IMG/VR virus record: IMGVR_UViG_3300045912_000098
Location: 1-26,364 of that record
Direction: 5' to 3' (one strand)
DNA length: 26,364 nucleotides
Origin: a virus
The notes under the pieces are model-generated. The model saw only the letters and a list, made by a program, of their open reading frames with translations, made no database searches and was not told the origin of the DNA. The position numbers and the translations under genes are program-made. Below are positions 1 to 7,105 of the stretch, one piece after another. Every line of letters starts with the position of its first letter. The first letter of the stretch is position 1.

Positions 1-23
1 AGCCCGAGCCGGAACCGGAGTGA
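1..23 (+). CDS. C-terminal end of an upstream gene (partial)
   Basis: The first bases read in frame as alternating Pro and Glu codons and end in a TGA at 21-23. The next gene starts with a GTG that overlaps this stop (GTGA), the coupling pattern used throughout the window. Only about six residues are visible, so no function can be given; the Pro-Glu tail may belong to a low-complexity C-terminus. Confidence 0.3.
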
Positions 24-229
24 CCGTGAGCCGCCTCGAAGCCGCGCTGCTGTCCGTGTCGCTGGTGTGCGCCGCGCTGGCGGTCGTCTGCTACGCGGCG
101 GACGCCTTCCCGCGCCGGCCGCCCGAATCGCTGCGCCGGGCCTGGCAACGCGAACGGCTGAGGCGGCGGTTTCCGGGCGTGTACGCGCGGTTGCATGGCG
201 ACGCCGCGAGGCGTGACGAGAGGCCGTGA
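20..229 (+). CDS. Small single-pass membrane protein, unknown function
   Basis: A 69-residue protein with one clear hydrophobic segment at about residues 7-28 (rich in Ala, Leu, Val) followed by a strongly basic tail (many Arg), as expected for a short inner-membrane protein with a cytoplasmic C-terminus. The GTG start overlaps the stop of the preceding gene by GTGA; a second GTG two codons later is possible. It lies two genes before the large terminase. Small one-helix membrane proteins at this place could belong to lysis (holin or spanin-like), but nothing in the sequence proves that, and I do not recognise a family. Confidence 0.55.
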   Translation: MTVSRLEAALLSVSLVCAALAVVCYAADAFPRRPPESLRRAWQRERLRRRFPGVYARLHGDAARRDERP

Positions 230-239
230 GGTCTATAAT

Positions 240-599
240 GTGCCGGACTCATCGGGGGATTTGGGGGGCGATCATGCGCCGGGACTGGCGGAACGCCGCA
301 TGGAGGAGCGGGCGATCCGCGAAGGGTGGAACGTCCCGCAGCACATCCGCGTGCAAATCCTCAACCGGCTTGCCGGTTACGTCGATGCGGACGCGGACCA
401 CGAACCCCGCACGGTGATCCAGGCCGCGCGGACGATCGTGTCGGCCGACCTGAAGACGCGATCACTCGACCTCCAGGAGCGGTCGTTGGTGCTTCGCGGC
501 GGCCGGACCGGCGACACCGCCTCGGACGCGCGACGACGCATTGATGAAGCCCGACGAAAACGCGCTGACGCCCGACGAGATCGAAGCGATCCTGAATGA
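240..599 (+). CDS. Small helical protein in the small-terminase position
   Basis: A protein of about 119 residues, helical and charged, with a central stretch containing VIQAARTIVSADLKTRSLD and an Arg-rich C-terminus. It lies just before the large terminase and overlaps it by about 56 bases. The position and the size are those of a phage small terminase subunit, which binds the packaging start site and regulates the large subunit; this role is inferred from position, since I see no diagnostic helix-turn-helix motif. The start is uncertain: GTG at 240 has a purine-rich GTGAGG eight bases upstream, while ATG at 195 would overlap the previous gene and ATG at 300 would give a shorter product beginning MEERAIREGW. 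Confidence 0.55.
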   Translation: MPDSSGDLGGDHAPGLAERRMEERAIREGWNVPQHIRVQILNRLAGYVDADADHEPRTVIQAARTIVSADLKTRSLDLQERSLVLRGGRTGDTASDARRRIDEARRKRADARRDRSDPE

Positions 600-1962
600 G
601 TGCGAGGACGACCCCAACCCGCACGACTACTTCAACGAGGTCGTTCTCGGGCGCGGCGAATACTGGCGTAAACAAAAAGAAATCTGCTTATCGGTCGAGA
701 AGTACAATTCGACCTACGTGCCGACCGGCAACGCCGTGGGCAAGACGTTCCTGGCCGCCGGTGTGATTCTCAGTTTTTTGACGCGCTACCAAAATTCGAT
801 CGTGCTGGCGACCGCGCCGACTCAGGTGCAGTTGGAGGAAGTCCTCTGGAAAGAGGTCGAGCGCGCCTACCGCGACAGCCTGATTCCGCTGGGCGGGCGC
901 ATGTTCAAGAGCCCGCTCAAAATCGAGATCGACGCCGAATGGAAGGCGCTGGCGTATTCGACGACGAAGACGGAGCGATTGTCCGGGCACCACGCGAAGG
1001 ATTTGCTGGTCGTGGTCGATGAGGCGTCGGGCGTCGAGCCGCCGATCTTCGAGGCGCTCGATTCGCTTAAGCCGACCCGCCGGTTGTACATCGGCAACCC
1101 GCTTCGGCCCGACGGCGTGTTCTACGACCGCTGCACGTCCGCCGAATCCGGGAAGAACCCGCTGGCGAACGTGATCCGCATACCCTCGACGCTCAGCCCG
1201 CATATCGAACGGGAACGGTCGCCGTTCGGCCTGGCGGACGCGACGTGGCTGGAGGAGTCGCGCAACGACTACGGCGAAGGGTCGCTCTGGTGGACGTGCC
1301 ACGTTGACGCGCTCTTCCCCGACTCCGCCGAGGATACGCTCATCCCGCGATCGTGGCTGGACCGTGCCGCCGACGCGGGCCGCGAGCCGTTCCGCCGCTC
1401 GGGGCATCCCCGCATGGCGGTTGACCTGGGACTCGGTTCGGGCGGCGACCGATCCGTGATCGTGGTTAGGGACGACAACGGGATTCTCGACCTCTGGCAC
1501 TCGAACACATCGGGATTCGAGGGCGTGGCGTCTCGGGTGGCGCTGCTGAGACAGAAATGGGGCGTCGCTCCGCATCGCGTGGTGTACGACGTGGCGGGGA
1601 TCGGGGCCGACTTCGGCAACCGATTGCAGGTGGTCGGCATCCCCGGCGCGCGGCCGTACCGAGGTGGCAACCCCGGCGGCGTCAAGTTCACCAACTTCCG
1701 CACGGCCAGCGCCTGGAAGCTCCGCCAACGTCTCGACCCCGAGTATCGTCGCGTTCTGCCCGACGGTGCCAGCGTTCCGCAAGCGCCCTTCGCCGTTCGG
1801 CCCGACTGGATGACCTTGATGCGTGAGGAATTGCAGGGCTTGCGCTACAGCGAAACGGCAGGGGGCACGGCCCTGGAGCCGAAAGAGGACTTCGCCGCTC
1901 GGCTCAAGCGCAGCCCCGACTTCGCCGACGCACTCATCATGTCGTTCGGGTGGTCCGACTGA
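544..1962 (+). CDS. terL: Phage terminase large subunit (TerL)
   Basis: This is the DNA-packaging motor ATPase with a headful or cos nuclease. The N-terminal ATPase domain shows a Walker A motif TGNAVGKT at about residues 61-68, and a Walker B segment LLVVVDEA near residues 154-161 with the catalytic Glu after the Asp. The C-terminal RNase H-like nuclease shows acidic residues in VDLGLGSGGDRS (Asp about 294), VVYDVAGIGAD (Asp about 349) and DFADALIMSFGW (Asp about 462), the expected three-motif pattern. The length (472 residues) is normal for the family. ATG at 544 is chosen; a TTG one codon upstream is also open. All key residues are present, so the enzyme looks functional. The 3' end overlaps the next gene by one base (ATGA style). 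Confidence 0.95.
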   Translation: MKPDENALTPDEIEAILNECEDDPNPHDYFNEVVLGRGEYWRKQKEICLSVEKYNSTYVPTGNAVGKTFLAAGVILSFLTRYQNSIVLATAPTQVQLEEVLWKEVERAYRDSLIPLGGRMFKSPLKIEIDAEWKALAYSTTKTERLSGHHAKDLLVVVDEASGVEPPIFEALDSLKPTRRLYIGNPLRPDGVFYDRCTSAESGKNPLANVIRIPSTLSPHIERERSPFGLADATWLEESRNDYGEGSLWWTCHVDALFPDSAEDTLIPRSWLDRAADAGREPFRRSGHPRMAVDLGLGSGGDRSVIVVRDDNGILDLWHSNTSGFEGVASRVALLRQKWGVAPHRVVYDVAGIGADFGNRLQVVGIPGARPYRGGNPGGVKFTNFRTASAWKLRQRLDPEYRRVLPDGASVPQAPFAVRPDWMTLMREELQGLRYSETAGGTALEPKEDFAARLKRSPDFADALIMSFGWSD

Positions 1963-2129
1963 TGACCGACAACCATGCGCGGGCGCTGGCGATCGCCCTG
2001 TGGATCGACGAACTCGAACGCGCGCTGGAACACGCGCGGGACGAGGGCGATAAGCTCTGGCCGCGACTGACCGAAGCCGAGCGGGAAACGTTGCGCCGTT
2101 TCGCGCCGTGTGGGACGACCGCCGACTGA
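1962..2129 (+). CDS. Small hypothetical protein, 55 residues
   Basis: A short frame starting at an ATG that shares its A with the terminase stop codon and ending in a TGA whose last base is the A of the next ATG. The product begins MTDNHARALAIALWIDELER and is helical and charged, with amphipathic spacing (ALWIDELERALEHARDEGDKL). Exact stop/start overlaps on both sides and a normal residue composition argue that it is a real gene. No family is recognised. The position between terminase and portal suggests a virion-assembly or packaging accessory, but this is inference only. Confidence 0.6.
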   Translation: MTDNHARALAIALWIDELERALEHARDEGDKLWPRLTEAERETLRRFAPCGTTAD

Positions 2130-2491
2130 TGGACCCCTGGTCCGCGCGGATGATCGCGCAGCATGAGCGGCGGAACGACACGCCCGAGGGGTTCGGCCCC
2201 GACGAGGCCGACGACGCCGAACTGTCGAGGCGCGTCCGCCGCGTCGCGGCGAAGCTCTGGCCCGAGAAGCTCGTCCGGCCGGTCCGCCAGGCCGCGACGC
2301 CCGGCCCCTGGTCGATCCGGTTCGCGGTGCGCGATCTCGACGGGCTCGAAGGCGAACTGTGCAGGATCGCGGCTGAGAACCCGAAGGTCGATCGGGCCGA
2401 GAAGCTGGAAATCCACGCGCGGCTGGTGCCGCTGCGGTGGGAGTACGAGATCACGATCATGGCCGACCTGACTCGGGACTTCCTGATTTGA
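2129..2491 (+). CDS. Hypothetical protein between terminase and portal
   Basis: A 120-residue protein starting MDPWSARMIAQHERRN. The ATG overlaps the preceding stop, which favours this start over an upstream GTG at 2108. The N-terminal third is charged and helical; the middle holds LWPEKLVRPVRQAATPGPW and the C-terminal part (RLVPLRWEYEITIMADLTRDFLI) looks like a mixed helix-strand domain. I do not recognise a family. Its stop overlaps the TTG start of the portal gene, so it is translationally coupled to it and is likely expressed in similar amounts. Confidence 0.65.
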   Translation: MDPWSARMIAQHERRNDTPEGFGPDEADDAELSRRVRRVAAKLWPEKLVRPVRQAATPGPWSIRFAVRDLDGLEGELCRIAAENPKVDRAEKLEIHARLVPLRWEYEITIMADLTRDFLI

Positions 2492-4008
2492 CCGACCCAC
2501 GCGAGATTCGCCGGGAGATCGAGTCCGGCCTGCCCAACGAGCGCGAGCGGTTGGACCGCGCGATGATCGGCCTGGAGTTCTACCAGGGCAACTTCCGCCT
2601 GGCTCCCGTGCGTCCGCAGGGTTTCAGCGGCGACCGATCGCGCTGGCCCCGCTATTCCCTTTTAATGCAACAGTGCGTCAAGACGCTGACGAAACTTTTA
2701 TATAAGCAGGGGCCGGGACGAACGCTCAAGGACCAGGACGCGGCGACCGACTGGTTGAACAATGTTTACCGCGTCAACTGCATCGACGCGCTCTGGCAGG
2801 AAGCCGACCGGATGTCGGTCGTGTCGGAAGTCGCGGCGTTCCAGGTGGTGCCGTATCCCGACCCCGACAAGCCGATCAAGGTGCGGCTCTGGGATGCGTC
2901 GTCGTTCACGGTCTGGGCGAGCCCCGACGACCCGCTCGAACCCTACGCCGTGGCGATCCTGGACAAGTTCGACAACCAGCGGCGCTTGCGGCTCTGGACC
3001 GACGATTCCGTATCGACCTTCGTGACGCCGAAGTACAACGGGCAGACCTCGGGCGCGACCGCGTATCGGTTCGTCGAGGAAAAATCGAACGATCTCGGGT
3101 TCCTGCCGTTCTGCTTCGTGCACTTCGACTTTCCGATCTGCGATTTCTGGACGCCCAGCCCCGGCCACGTCCTGCAACAGATCAACGACGGGGTGAACAA
3201 GCAGATCACCGATGCGTTCGACCGCAACCGCTACAACCTGAACCCGATCGTGGTGTTGAGCGGCGTGCGCGGCGACTGGCGGCCCCCCAGCCCGGCGCAG
3301 CCCGGCGACGTGTGGTATCTGCCGTCCGGCGGCGACACGGCGAGCGAGGATGGGGGTGACGCGAACGCCGAATACCTTCAGGCCGATTCGTCGTTCATCG
3401 CCGCGACGTGGGAAGACCTGGACGCCTTCCTCGGACACACCCTGGAAATGCTGGGCATCCCGCCCGCCGCGATCCGCATGGAGCAGTCGAGCGCCCGTTC
3501 CGGGGTGTCGATCGCGGCCGAGCAGATCGCGCTGGTCGATTGGGCGACGTGCCGTCAGCGGCCGTTCGCCTACTACGAGGATGAACTGGCGAAACTGGTG
3601 CTCAAGGTCGGCACGGTCCATCTCGGGTCGCAACTCCATCAGGAGTACGTGGCCACGGCGGCGGACCTCGAAGTCGCCTACCACAACCCGCAACTCACGC
3701 TCCGCTGGCCCGACTTCAATCCCAAGCTGCCCGGCGAGGAACGCGACCGCCACTGGCAATTCCTGATCGACAACGCGCTGACGTCGCGTAAACGGATTTT
3801 GATGGAGGAGCAGAACCTCACCGACGAGGAAGCAGAAGCCGTGCAGGTGGAGATCATGGAGGAGTTGAAGTGGGAGCAGGAACAACTTCAGGCGATGTCG
3901 CCGCAAACGCAGCAGTTCGGGGCCGACGGCCAACCTATCGAGGAAGGTGAAGACGATGTGCCAGTGCAAGGCGAAGAAGACGAAGAAGCGGCGGAAGAAG
4001 AAGGGTAA
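2488..4008 (+). CDS. Phage portal protein
   Basis: The portal is the dodecameric ring at the capsid vertex through which DNA is packaged and ejected. The product is about 506 residues from the TTG at 2488, which overlaps the previous stop (TTGA); the reading frame is open further upstream to a GTG at 2437, but that region lies inside the previous gene. Family-like features are the N-terminal LLMQQCVKTLTKLLYKQG segment, the central SPGHVLQQINDGVNKQITDA helix and the conserved late segment LGIPPAAIRMEQSSARSGVS followed by a long helix. The C-terminus is very acidic (EEGEDDVPVQGEEDEEAAEEEG by parts), and the DNA for it also encodes a basic peptide in another frame. Gene order directly after the terminase supports the call. 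Confidence 0.88.
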   Translation: MTDPREIRREIESGLPNERERLDRAMIGLEFYQGNFRLAPVRPQGFSGDRSRWPRYSLLMQQCVKTLTKLLYKQGPGRTLKDQDAATDWLNNVYRVNCIDALWQEADRMSVVSEVAAFQVVPYPDPDKPIKVRLWDASSFTVWASPDDPLEPYAVAILDKFDNQRRLRLWTDDSVSTFVTPKYNGQTSGATAYRFVEEKSNDLGFLPFCFVHFDFPICDFWTPSPGHVLQQINDGVNKQITDAFDRNRYNLNPIVVLSGVRGDWRPPSPAQPGDVWYLPSGGDTASEDGGDANAEYLQADSSFIAATWEDLDAFLGHTLEMLGIPPAAIRMEQSSARSGVSIAAEQIALVDWATCRQRPFAYYEDELAKLVLKVGTVHLGSQLHQEYVATAADLEVAYHNPQLTLRWPDFNPKLPGEERDRHWQFLIDNALTSRKRILMEEQNLTDEEAEAVQVEIMEELKWEQEQLQAMSPQTQQFGADGQPIEEGEDDVPVQGEEDEEAAEEEG

Positions 4009-4012
4009 ATAA
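3956..4012 (+). CDS. Possible 18-residue Cys/Lys-rich peptide nested in portal 3' end
   Basis: An ATG at 3956 opens a short frame reading MCQCKAKKTKKRRKKKGK and stopping with TAA at 4010-4012, four bases past the portal stop. An AGGAAGG sequence at 3941-3947 lies eight bases before the ATG, which is a good ribosome binding site. The peptide has a CxC pair and 11 basic residues of 18. Tiny Cys- and Lys-rich peptides do occur in phage genomes. However the same purine-rich DNA encodes the acidic portal tail, so the frame may be a by-product of GAA/GAG-rich codons. Confidence 0.3.
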   Translation: MCQCKAKKTKKRRKKKGK

Positions 4013-4015
4013 GTC

Positions 4016-4894
4016 GTGCCGGCACTCAAGGTTGCGACGCCGAAAGCGAATACACCGGGGCGGTCCAGGACGCGATCCAAGACGGGCGACCCGAAGTGTT
4101 CGGCCGCGATGAAAGCGGTCCAGGACGCACGGTTCGGCAACCCGGTCAGCATGGCTCTCGACGTGGCGCACAAGATTCTTGGGCGCTGTCGAGCGAAACA
4201 GGGTCCGCAGCAGGCTGAACGGAACCGGCGGACGATCGAGCGATTACGGGAGCGGATCACCCGGCGTAGCACGGACCGACAGTCGCAGCCCGCCGACGCG
4301 CCGGACCGAGGCAAGTTCGTCGGCAAAAAGGTCGGCAAGGCAGAGCATGTATTGGCGGACAAGACGGAACAGGAAATCGCGCAAGCGACCGGCGGCAAGT
4401 GGATGTCGGACTACGAGCCGCACGACGTCGAGATTCGCGCGGCCGGAGGGCGGAAGCACTTGATCGAGGTCAAGTCGCTGAGCAAGGGCAAGAAACAGAA
4501 AATCTCGGTCCATGACGACGCCCTGGCGCGCAAGGTCGATCGGCTCGCCCAAGAGAAACCCGGCAGCATCTACCATACGGTCGCAGTCGATCACCGGCGG
4601 ACCCATGACGGCGGCGCGTACGCCGAGCATTACAGCGGCCATCAACTCTACTACCGTCGTGCGTCCGGCCCCTACACGCTCTCGTCGATGTACAAGGTCA
4701 AGAACTACGCGGAACTCAAGCGGTTGATCCGCATGCCCGACCACGAATTGCCGCCCAAAGCGCGGGGCGAGTTTCCGTCGGGCGAGAAACTCGAACATCT
4801 CCGGGAGCAGGCCAAGAAGGCGCACGCATCCCGGCTTCGCAAGGATCGAGCGCTCAAGGCCCGGAAGAAAGCGGAACGTCAAGGGGGCTCCTGA
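4016..4894 (+). CDS. Module-plus-nuclease-like protein (PD-(D/E)XK-type motif)
   Basis: A 292-residue protein from a GTG eight bases after the portal stop. Residues 20-61 form a module (RSKTGD.KCSAAM ... NPV.MALDVA.KILG.CRAK) that recurs in the gene at 5207. A basic linker follows, then a mixed alpha/beta region containing HDVEI (Asp 137) and HLIEVKS (Glu 151, Lys 153): D-x13-E-x-K, the spacing expected of PD-(D/E)XK nucleases. A following YHTVAVDHR strand and a basic coiled C-terminus complete it. Genes after the portal often encode minor head proteins, and in temperate phages these can carry toxin domains (MuF polymorphic toxins); this one has no recognisable MuF domain. A DNA or RNA nuclease packaged in the virion, or a DNA-processing nuclease, are the main options. 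Stop and next start overlap (ATGA). Confidence 0.65.
   Translation: MPALKVATPKANTPGRSRTRSKTGDPKCSAAMKAVQDARFGNPVSMALDVAHKILGRCRAKQGPQQAERNRRTIERLRERITRRSTDRQSQPADAPDRGKFVGKKVGKAEHVLADKTEQEIAQATGGKWMSDYEPHDVEIRAAGGRKHLIEVKSLSKGKKQKISVHDDALARKVDRLAQEKPGSIYHTVAVDHRRTHDGGAYAEHYSGHQLYYRRASGPYTLSSMYKVKNYAELKRLIRMPDHELPPKARGEFPSGEKLEHLREQAKKAHASRLRKDRALKARKKAERQGGS
4073..4198 (+). repeat. Shared 42-residue N-terminal module, copy 1
   Basis: This segment encodes residues 20-61 of the nuclease-like protein. It matches residues 19-60 of the protein at 5207 at 33 of 42 positions counted by hand, without gaps, including two conserved Cys. Codons differ at many identical residues, so the copies are old rather than a recent duplication. 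Confidence 0.85.
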
Positions 4895-5205
4895 TGGGAT
4901 TCTCGATCGTCTTCGAGGACGGATCAGGCGACCCGCATGACGGGTTCCCTTTTGATCTGGCCACGAACAGCGGATGGGCTCGCGCGGCGGAGTGGATCGA
5001 ATCGCTTCCGGCGAAGCAGGCCCCGACGCTCCGCGCGCTGGCCCTGGACGGATCGTGCCGCGACACGAGCGCCCTGGCGGGCGAACTCGCTTACCACCTC
5101 AAGGCGCGGCCCCCGAAGGATAAGGACGTGCGCCACACCCTCGACCAGTTGCTTGAACGGATCGGCGACGGCGACCCCGACGAAACCGCCACGGTGATCG
5201 ACTGA
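4894..5205 (+). CDS. Small acidic protein, candidate partner of the nuclease-like protein
   Basis: A 103-residue acidic protein starting MGFSIVFEDGSGDPHDGFPF; the ATG overlaps the stop of the nuclease-like gene (ATGA), so the two are probably translated together. The body is helical (GWARAAEWIESLPAKQAPTLRALALDGSC, DVRHTLDQLLERI) with an acidic end. I recognise no family. A small acidic protein directly downstream of a nuclease-bearing gene is the classical arrangement for an immunity protein that protects the producer cell; that role is a hypothesis from context. Alternatively it is an ordinary head-assembly accessory. Confidence 0.65.
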   Translation: MGFSIVFEDGSGDPHDGFPFDLATNSGWARAAEWIESLPAKQAPTLRALALDGSCRDTSALAGELAYHLKARPPKDKDVRHTLDQLLERIGDGDPDETATVID

Positions 5206-5206
5206 C

Positions 5207-6655
5207 ATGCCCAAGATGACCGCCCTGAAGCGTGGCCCCGGCGGCAAGCTCGCGTCGGCCCGGTCGAAGACCGGCGACAGCAAGTGCAGCGCCGCCATGA
5301 GCGCCAAGGTTAACGCGCGCCACGGCAACCCCGTGGCGATGGCGCTGGACGTGGCCAACAAAATCCTCGGCGAGTGTCGGGCGAAAGCCCATGCGCTGCG
5401 CCAGGGCACGCTCCATCGCGCGGCGGGCAACGAGGCCAAGGCGCAGGCGCTGGAGCATCGCGCCACCAGCGGCAAGCCGGTCTCGGCGAAGGCTCGGATC
5501 GAGCGCGCCAAGGAACTAAGGGAGCAGCGCCGCGCGGACATCATGAATCCAACCAGCGAACGGAACCTCCGTCAGTCTGCTGCGGCTTACGATCGGGCGA
5601 AGCGGCGGAGCGACGAGAAGCGACGGGCGACGATCGCGGCGAAGAAGGAGGAACGCTCGGCCGCCCAGCGTGTCCATCAGCAGTTGTCCGAGAAGGCGAC
5701 GGCTGCCCCCAAGCCCGCCGTCGTGAAGGCGGCGGGGAGGGGGACGGTCGAGCGGATCGCGCGGGCCAGGGAGATCAAGGAGAACCGGTTCGCGGCGCGC
5801 ATCCACGACGCGGCGGAGCGGACGGGCCCGGCCGAGCGGTTCCACGGCGACAAGGCGTTCATCGGCCCGGTGTACGACCAGTACCGCCGCGCGACCGGCT
5901 CCAGGATCGGCGAGCTTGATTTTCACCGTAAATTGGTCGAGTCCGGGCGTAAGGGCAAGGTGGGCCTCTCCCGCGCCGATCTCGTCGAGGCGATGGACTC
6001 CAAGCTGGTCGGCCGAAGCCAGGTCTCAATCGGCCGCTCCGGCTCCGTGATTCCCTACGACCAGGCGCGGAAGGAATTCGGCGTGACAGAGTTCCACTTC
6101 GTGAGGGTTGACGCCCAGCAGCGCGACAAGCTCCGCGCGGCGGCGACGGCCGGGCGGCCCCAGCGGGCCAAGCCCCCCGCCCGCCCCTCGCTCCGCGAAC
6201 AGGCGGCGGCGCATCGGGCGACTAAGGGGACGGCGACCGAACGTGGGGTTGCGCTCCGCAATAAGATTTACCCTCGGATCGCGGCGGCGCGAACCGCGTC
6301 CAAGACAAGCAGAGGCGAAGACAAAGTTAGGCTTATCGGCAGGGCGAATCGCCTCGAACGGGCTTTGGAACGATCCGAGCGGGCAGAATCCCGCGTCGCG
6401 TCTCTCGCCCCGGAGAGGCGATCGGCGGGGCTGCGATCCGCGTCGATCGAGCAACTCAAGGCGGAGCAGTCGCGTCTCTATGGAGAGGTGAATCGATTCG
6501 GGCGCATGGCTGTCGTGCGCCGCCCGAACGTCGCGGAACGGGAGTCCTTGAGGGCGACCGAGGATCGGCTTACCAAGGTGAATCGCATCGTCGAAAAGGC
6601 GACACAACGACGGAAAGCGAGGCTCCTGTCCGGTCAGCCGACGAGACGAACCTAG
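5207..6655 (+). CDS. Module-bearing long helical protein, probable minor virion protein
   Basis: A 482-residue, very basic protein with ATG one base after the previous stop. Residues 19-60 are the second copy of the module seen at 4073-4198. Residues 60-195 are Ala/Arg/Lys/Glu-rich coiled coil. Residues about 210-302 form a compact domain (GDKAFIGPVYDQY ... LSRADLVEAMDSKLV ... TEFHFVRVD). From memory the LSRADLVEAMD core resembles a small winged-helix-like domain found at the ends of large phage or plasmid helicase/methylase proteins; this needs a profile search. Residues 330-482 are again helical and basic. The location after the portal and the basic coiled regions suggest an internal or minor head protein that contacts DNA. 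No catalytic residues are evident. Confidence 0.65.
   Translation: MPKMTALKRGPGGKLASARSKTGDSKCSAAMSAKVNARHGNPVAMALDVANKILGECRAKAHALRQGTLHRAAGNEAKAQALEHRATSGKPVSAKARIERAKELREQRRADIMNPTSERNLRQSAAAYDRAKRRSDEKRRATIAAKKEERSAAQRVHQQLSEKATAAPKPAVVKAAGRGTVERIARAREIKENRFAARIHDAAERTGPAERFHGDKAFIGPVYDQYRRATGSRIGELDFHRKLVESGRKGKVGLSRADLVEAMDSKLVGRSQVSIGRSGSVIPYDQARKEFGVTEFHFVRVDAQQRDKLRAAATAGRPQRAKPPARPSLREQAAAHRATKGTATERGVALRNKIYPRIAAARTASKTSRGEDKVRLIGRANRLERALERSERAESRVASLAPERRSAGLRSASIEQLKAEQSRLYGEVNRFGRMAVVRRPNVAERESLRATEDRLTKVNRIVEKATQRRKARLLSGQPTRRT
5261..5386 (+). repeat. Shared 42-residue N-terminal module, copy 2
   Basis: Encodes residues 19-60 of the 482-residue protein and matches the copy at 4073-4198 (33 of 42 identical residues). 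Both copies sit at the same distance from the N-terminus and are followed by unrelated sequence, as expected for a targeting or tethering domain. Confidence 0.85.
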
Positions 6656-6687
6656 TTCCACTCCAAGCGAACTTCAGCCAACCACCC

Positions 6688-6705
6688 GGCGGCGATGTCG
6701 CCGCC
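6688..6705 (+). terminator. GC-rich hairpin in the gap after the module cassette
   Basis: GGCGGCGA and TCGCCGCC are perfect inverted repeats separated by two bases (a 7-bp stem with a 4-base loop is the realistic form). It lies in the 78-base gap between 6655 and 6734. No T-run follows, so it is at best a weak intrinsic terminator or an mRNA processing/stabilising hairpin. Confidence 0.3.
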
Positions 6706-6733
6706 ACGATTTGACCCGTAGACAGGTGTTTGA

Positions 6734-7105
6734 ATGACGAAAGAGATTGAGACGAAGGCCGACGCCACCGCGTCGCCGCCGCCGAAGCCGATGCGCCCCG
6801 CGCAGGCGATCCAGGCCGACATGAGGCGCGAGCGGGAGCGGTTCGACGAACTGCACAAGCGCGTCGAGGCCGAGAACGCCAAGCGGCAACGCCAGGCGCA
6901 GCGGATCGACCGGGCGAAGGAATTCCACAAGGTCAACTTCCCCGGCGAGCCGTTCGACCCCGAGGCGTTCAACCCGCCGCTGACGCCCTACGAGATCGAC
7001 CCCGAGCTTCAAGCCGACTTTCACTCCCAACATTACCGCGTCGCCGAACTGGAGGCCGAACTCGCGGCCCACTATCGGGCGCGGTCGAAGGGGGGTGAGC
7101 GATGA
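6734..7105 (+). CDS. Helical hypothetical protein upstream of the scaffold
   Basis: A 123-residue, charged, mostly helical protein. It begins MTKEIETKADATASPPPKPM, has a coiled stretch at about residues 28-65 and a second helix near the C-terminus (YRVAELEAELAAHYRARSKG). An AGGTG sequence lies about six bases before the ATG. The stop overlaps the next ATG (ATGA). Position directly before scaffold and capsid suggests a role in head assembly. I do not recognise a family, and a catalytic role is unlikely from the composition. Confidence 0.65.
   Translation: MTKEIETKADATASPPPKPMRPAQAIQADMRRERERFDELHKRVEAENAKRQRQAQRIDRAKEFHKVNFPGEPFDPEAFNPPLTPYEIDPELQADFHSQHYRVAELEAELAAHYRARSKGGER

Noticed and set aside
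226-417. GTG-start frame overlapping the stop of the first small gene
   Set aside because: The GTGA overlap is attractive, but the product is Arg/Ser/Thr-rich and the other frame gives a normal helical protein.
688-2460. 590-residue open frame on the minus strand opposite the terminase
   Set aside because: It lies opposite TerL with all its motifs intact, and the translation is Arg/Val/Pro-heavy as expected for an antisense shadow of GC-rich coding DNA.
2698-4398. 566-residue minus-strand open frame opposite the portal
   Set aside because: Antisense shadow; composition is biased and no domain is visible. The portal frame is conserved in pattern.
4016-6655. Recent tandem gene duplication after the portal
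   Set aside because: Only the 42-residue module is shared, with many synonymous differences; the rest of the proteins is unrelated.
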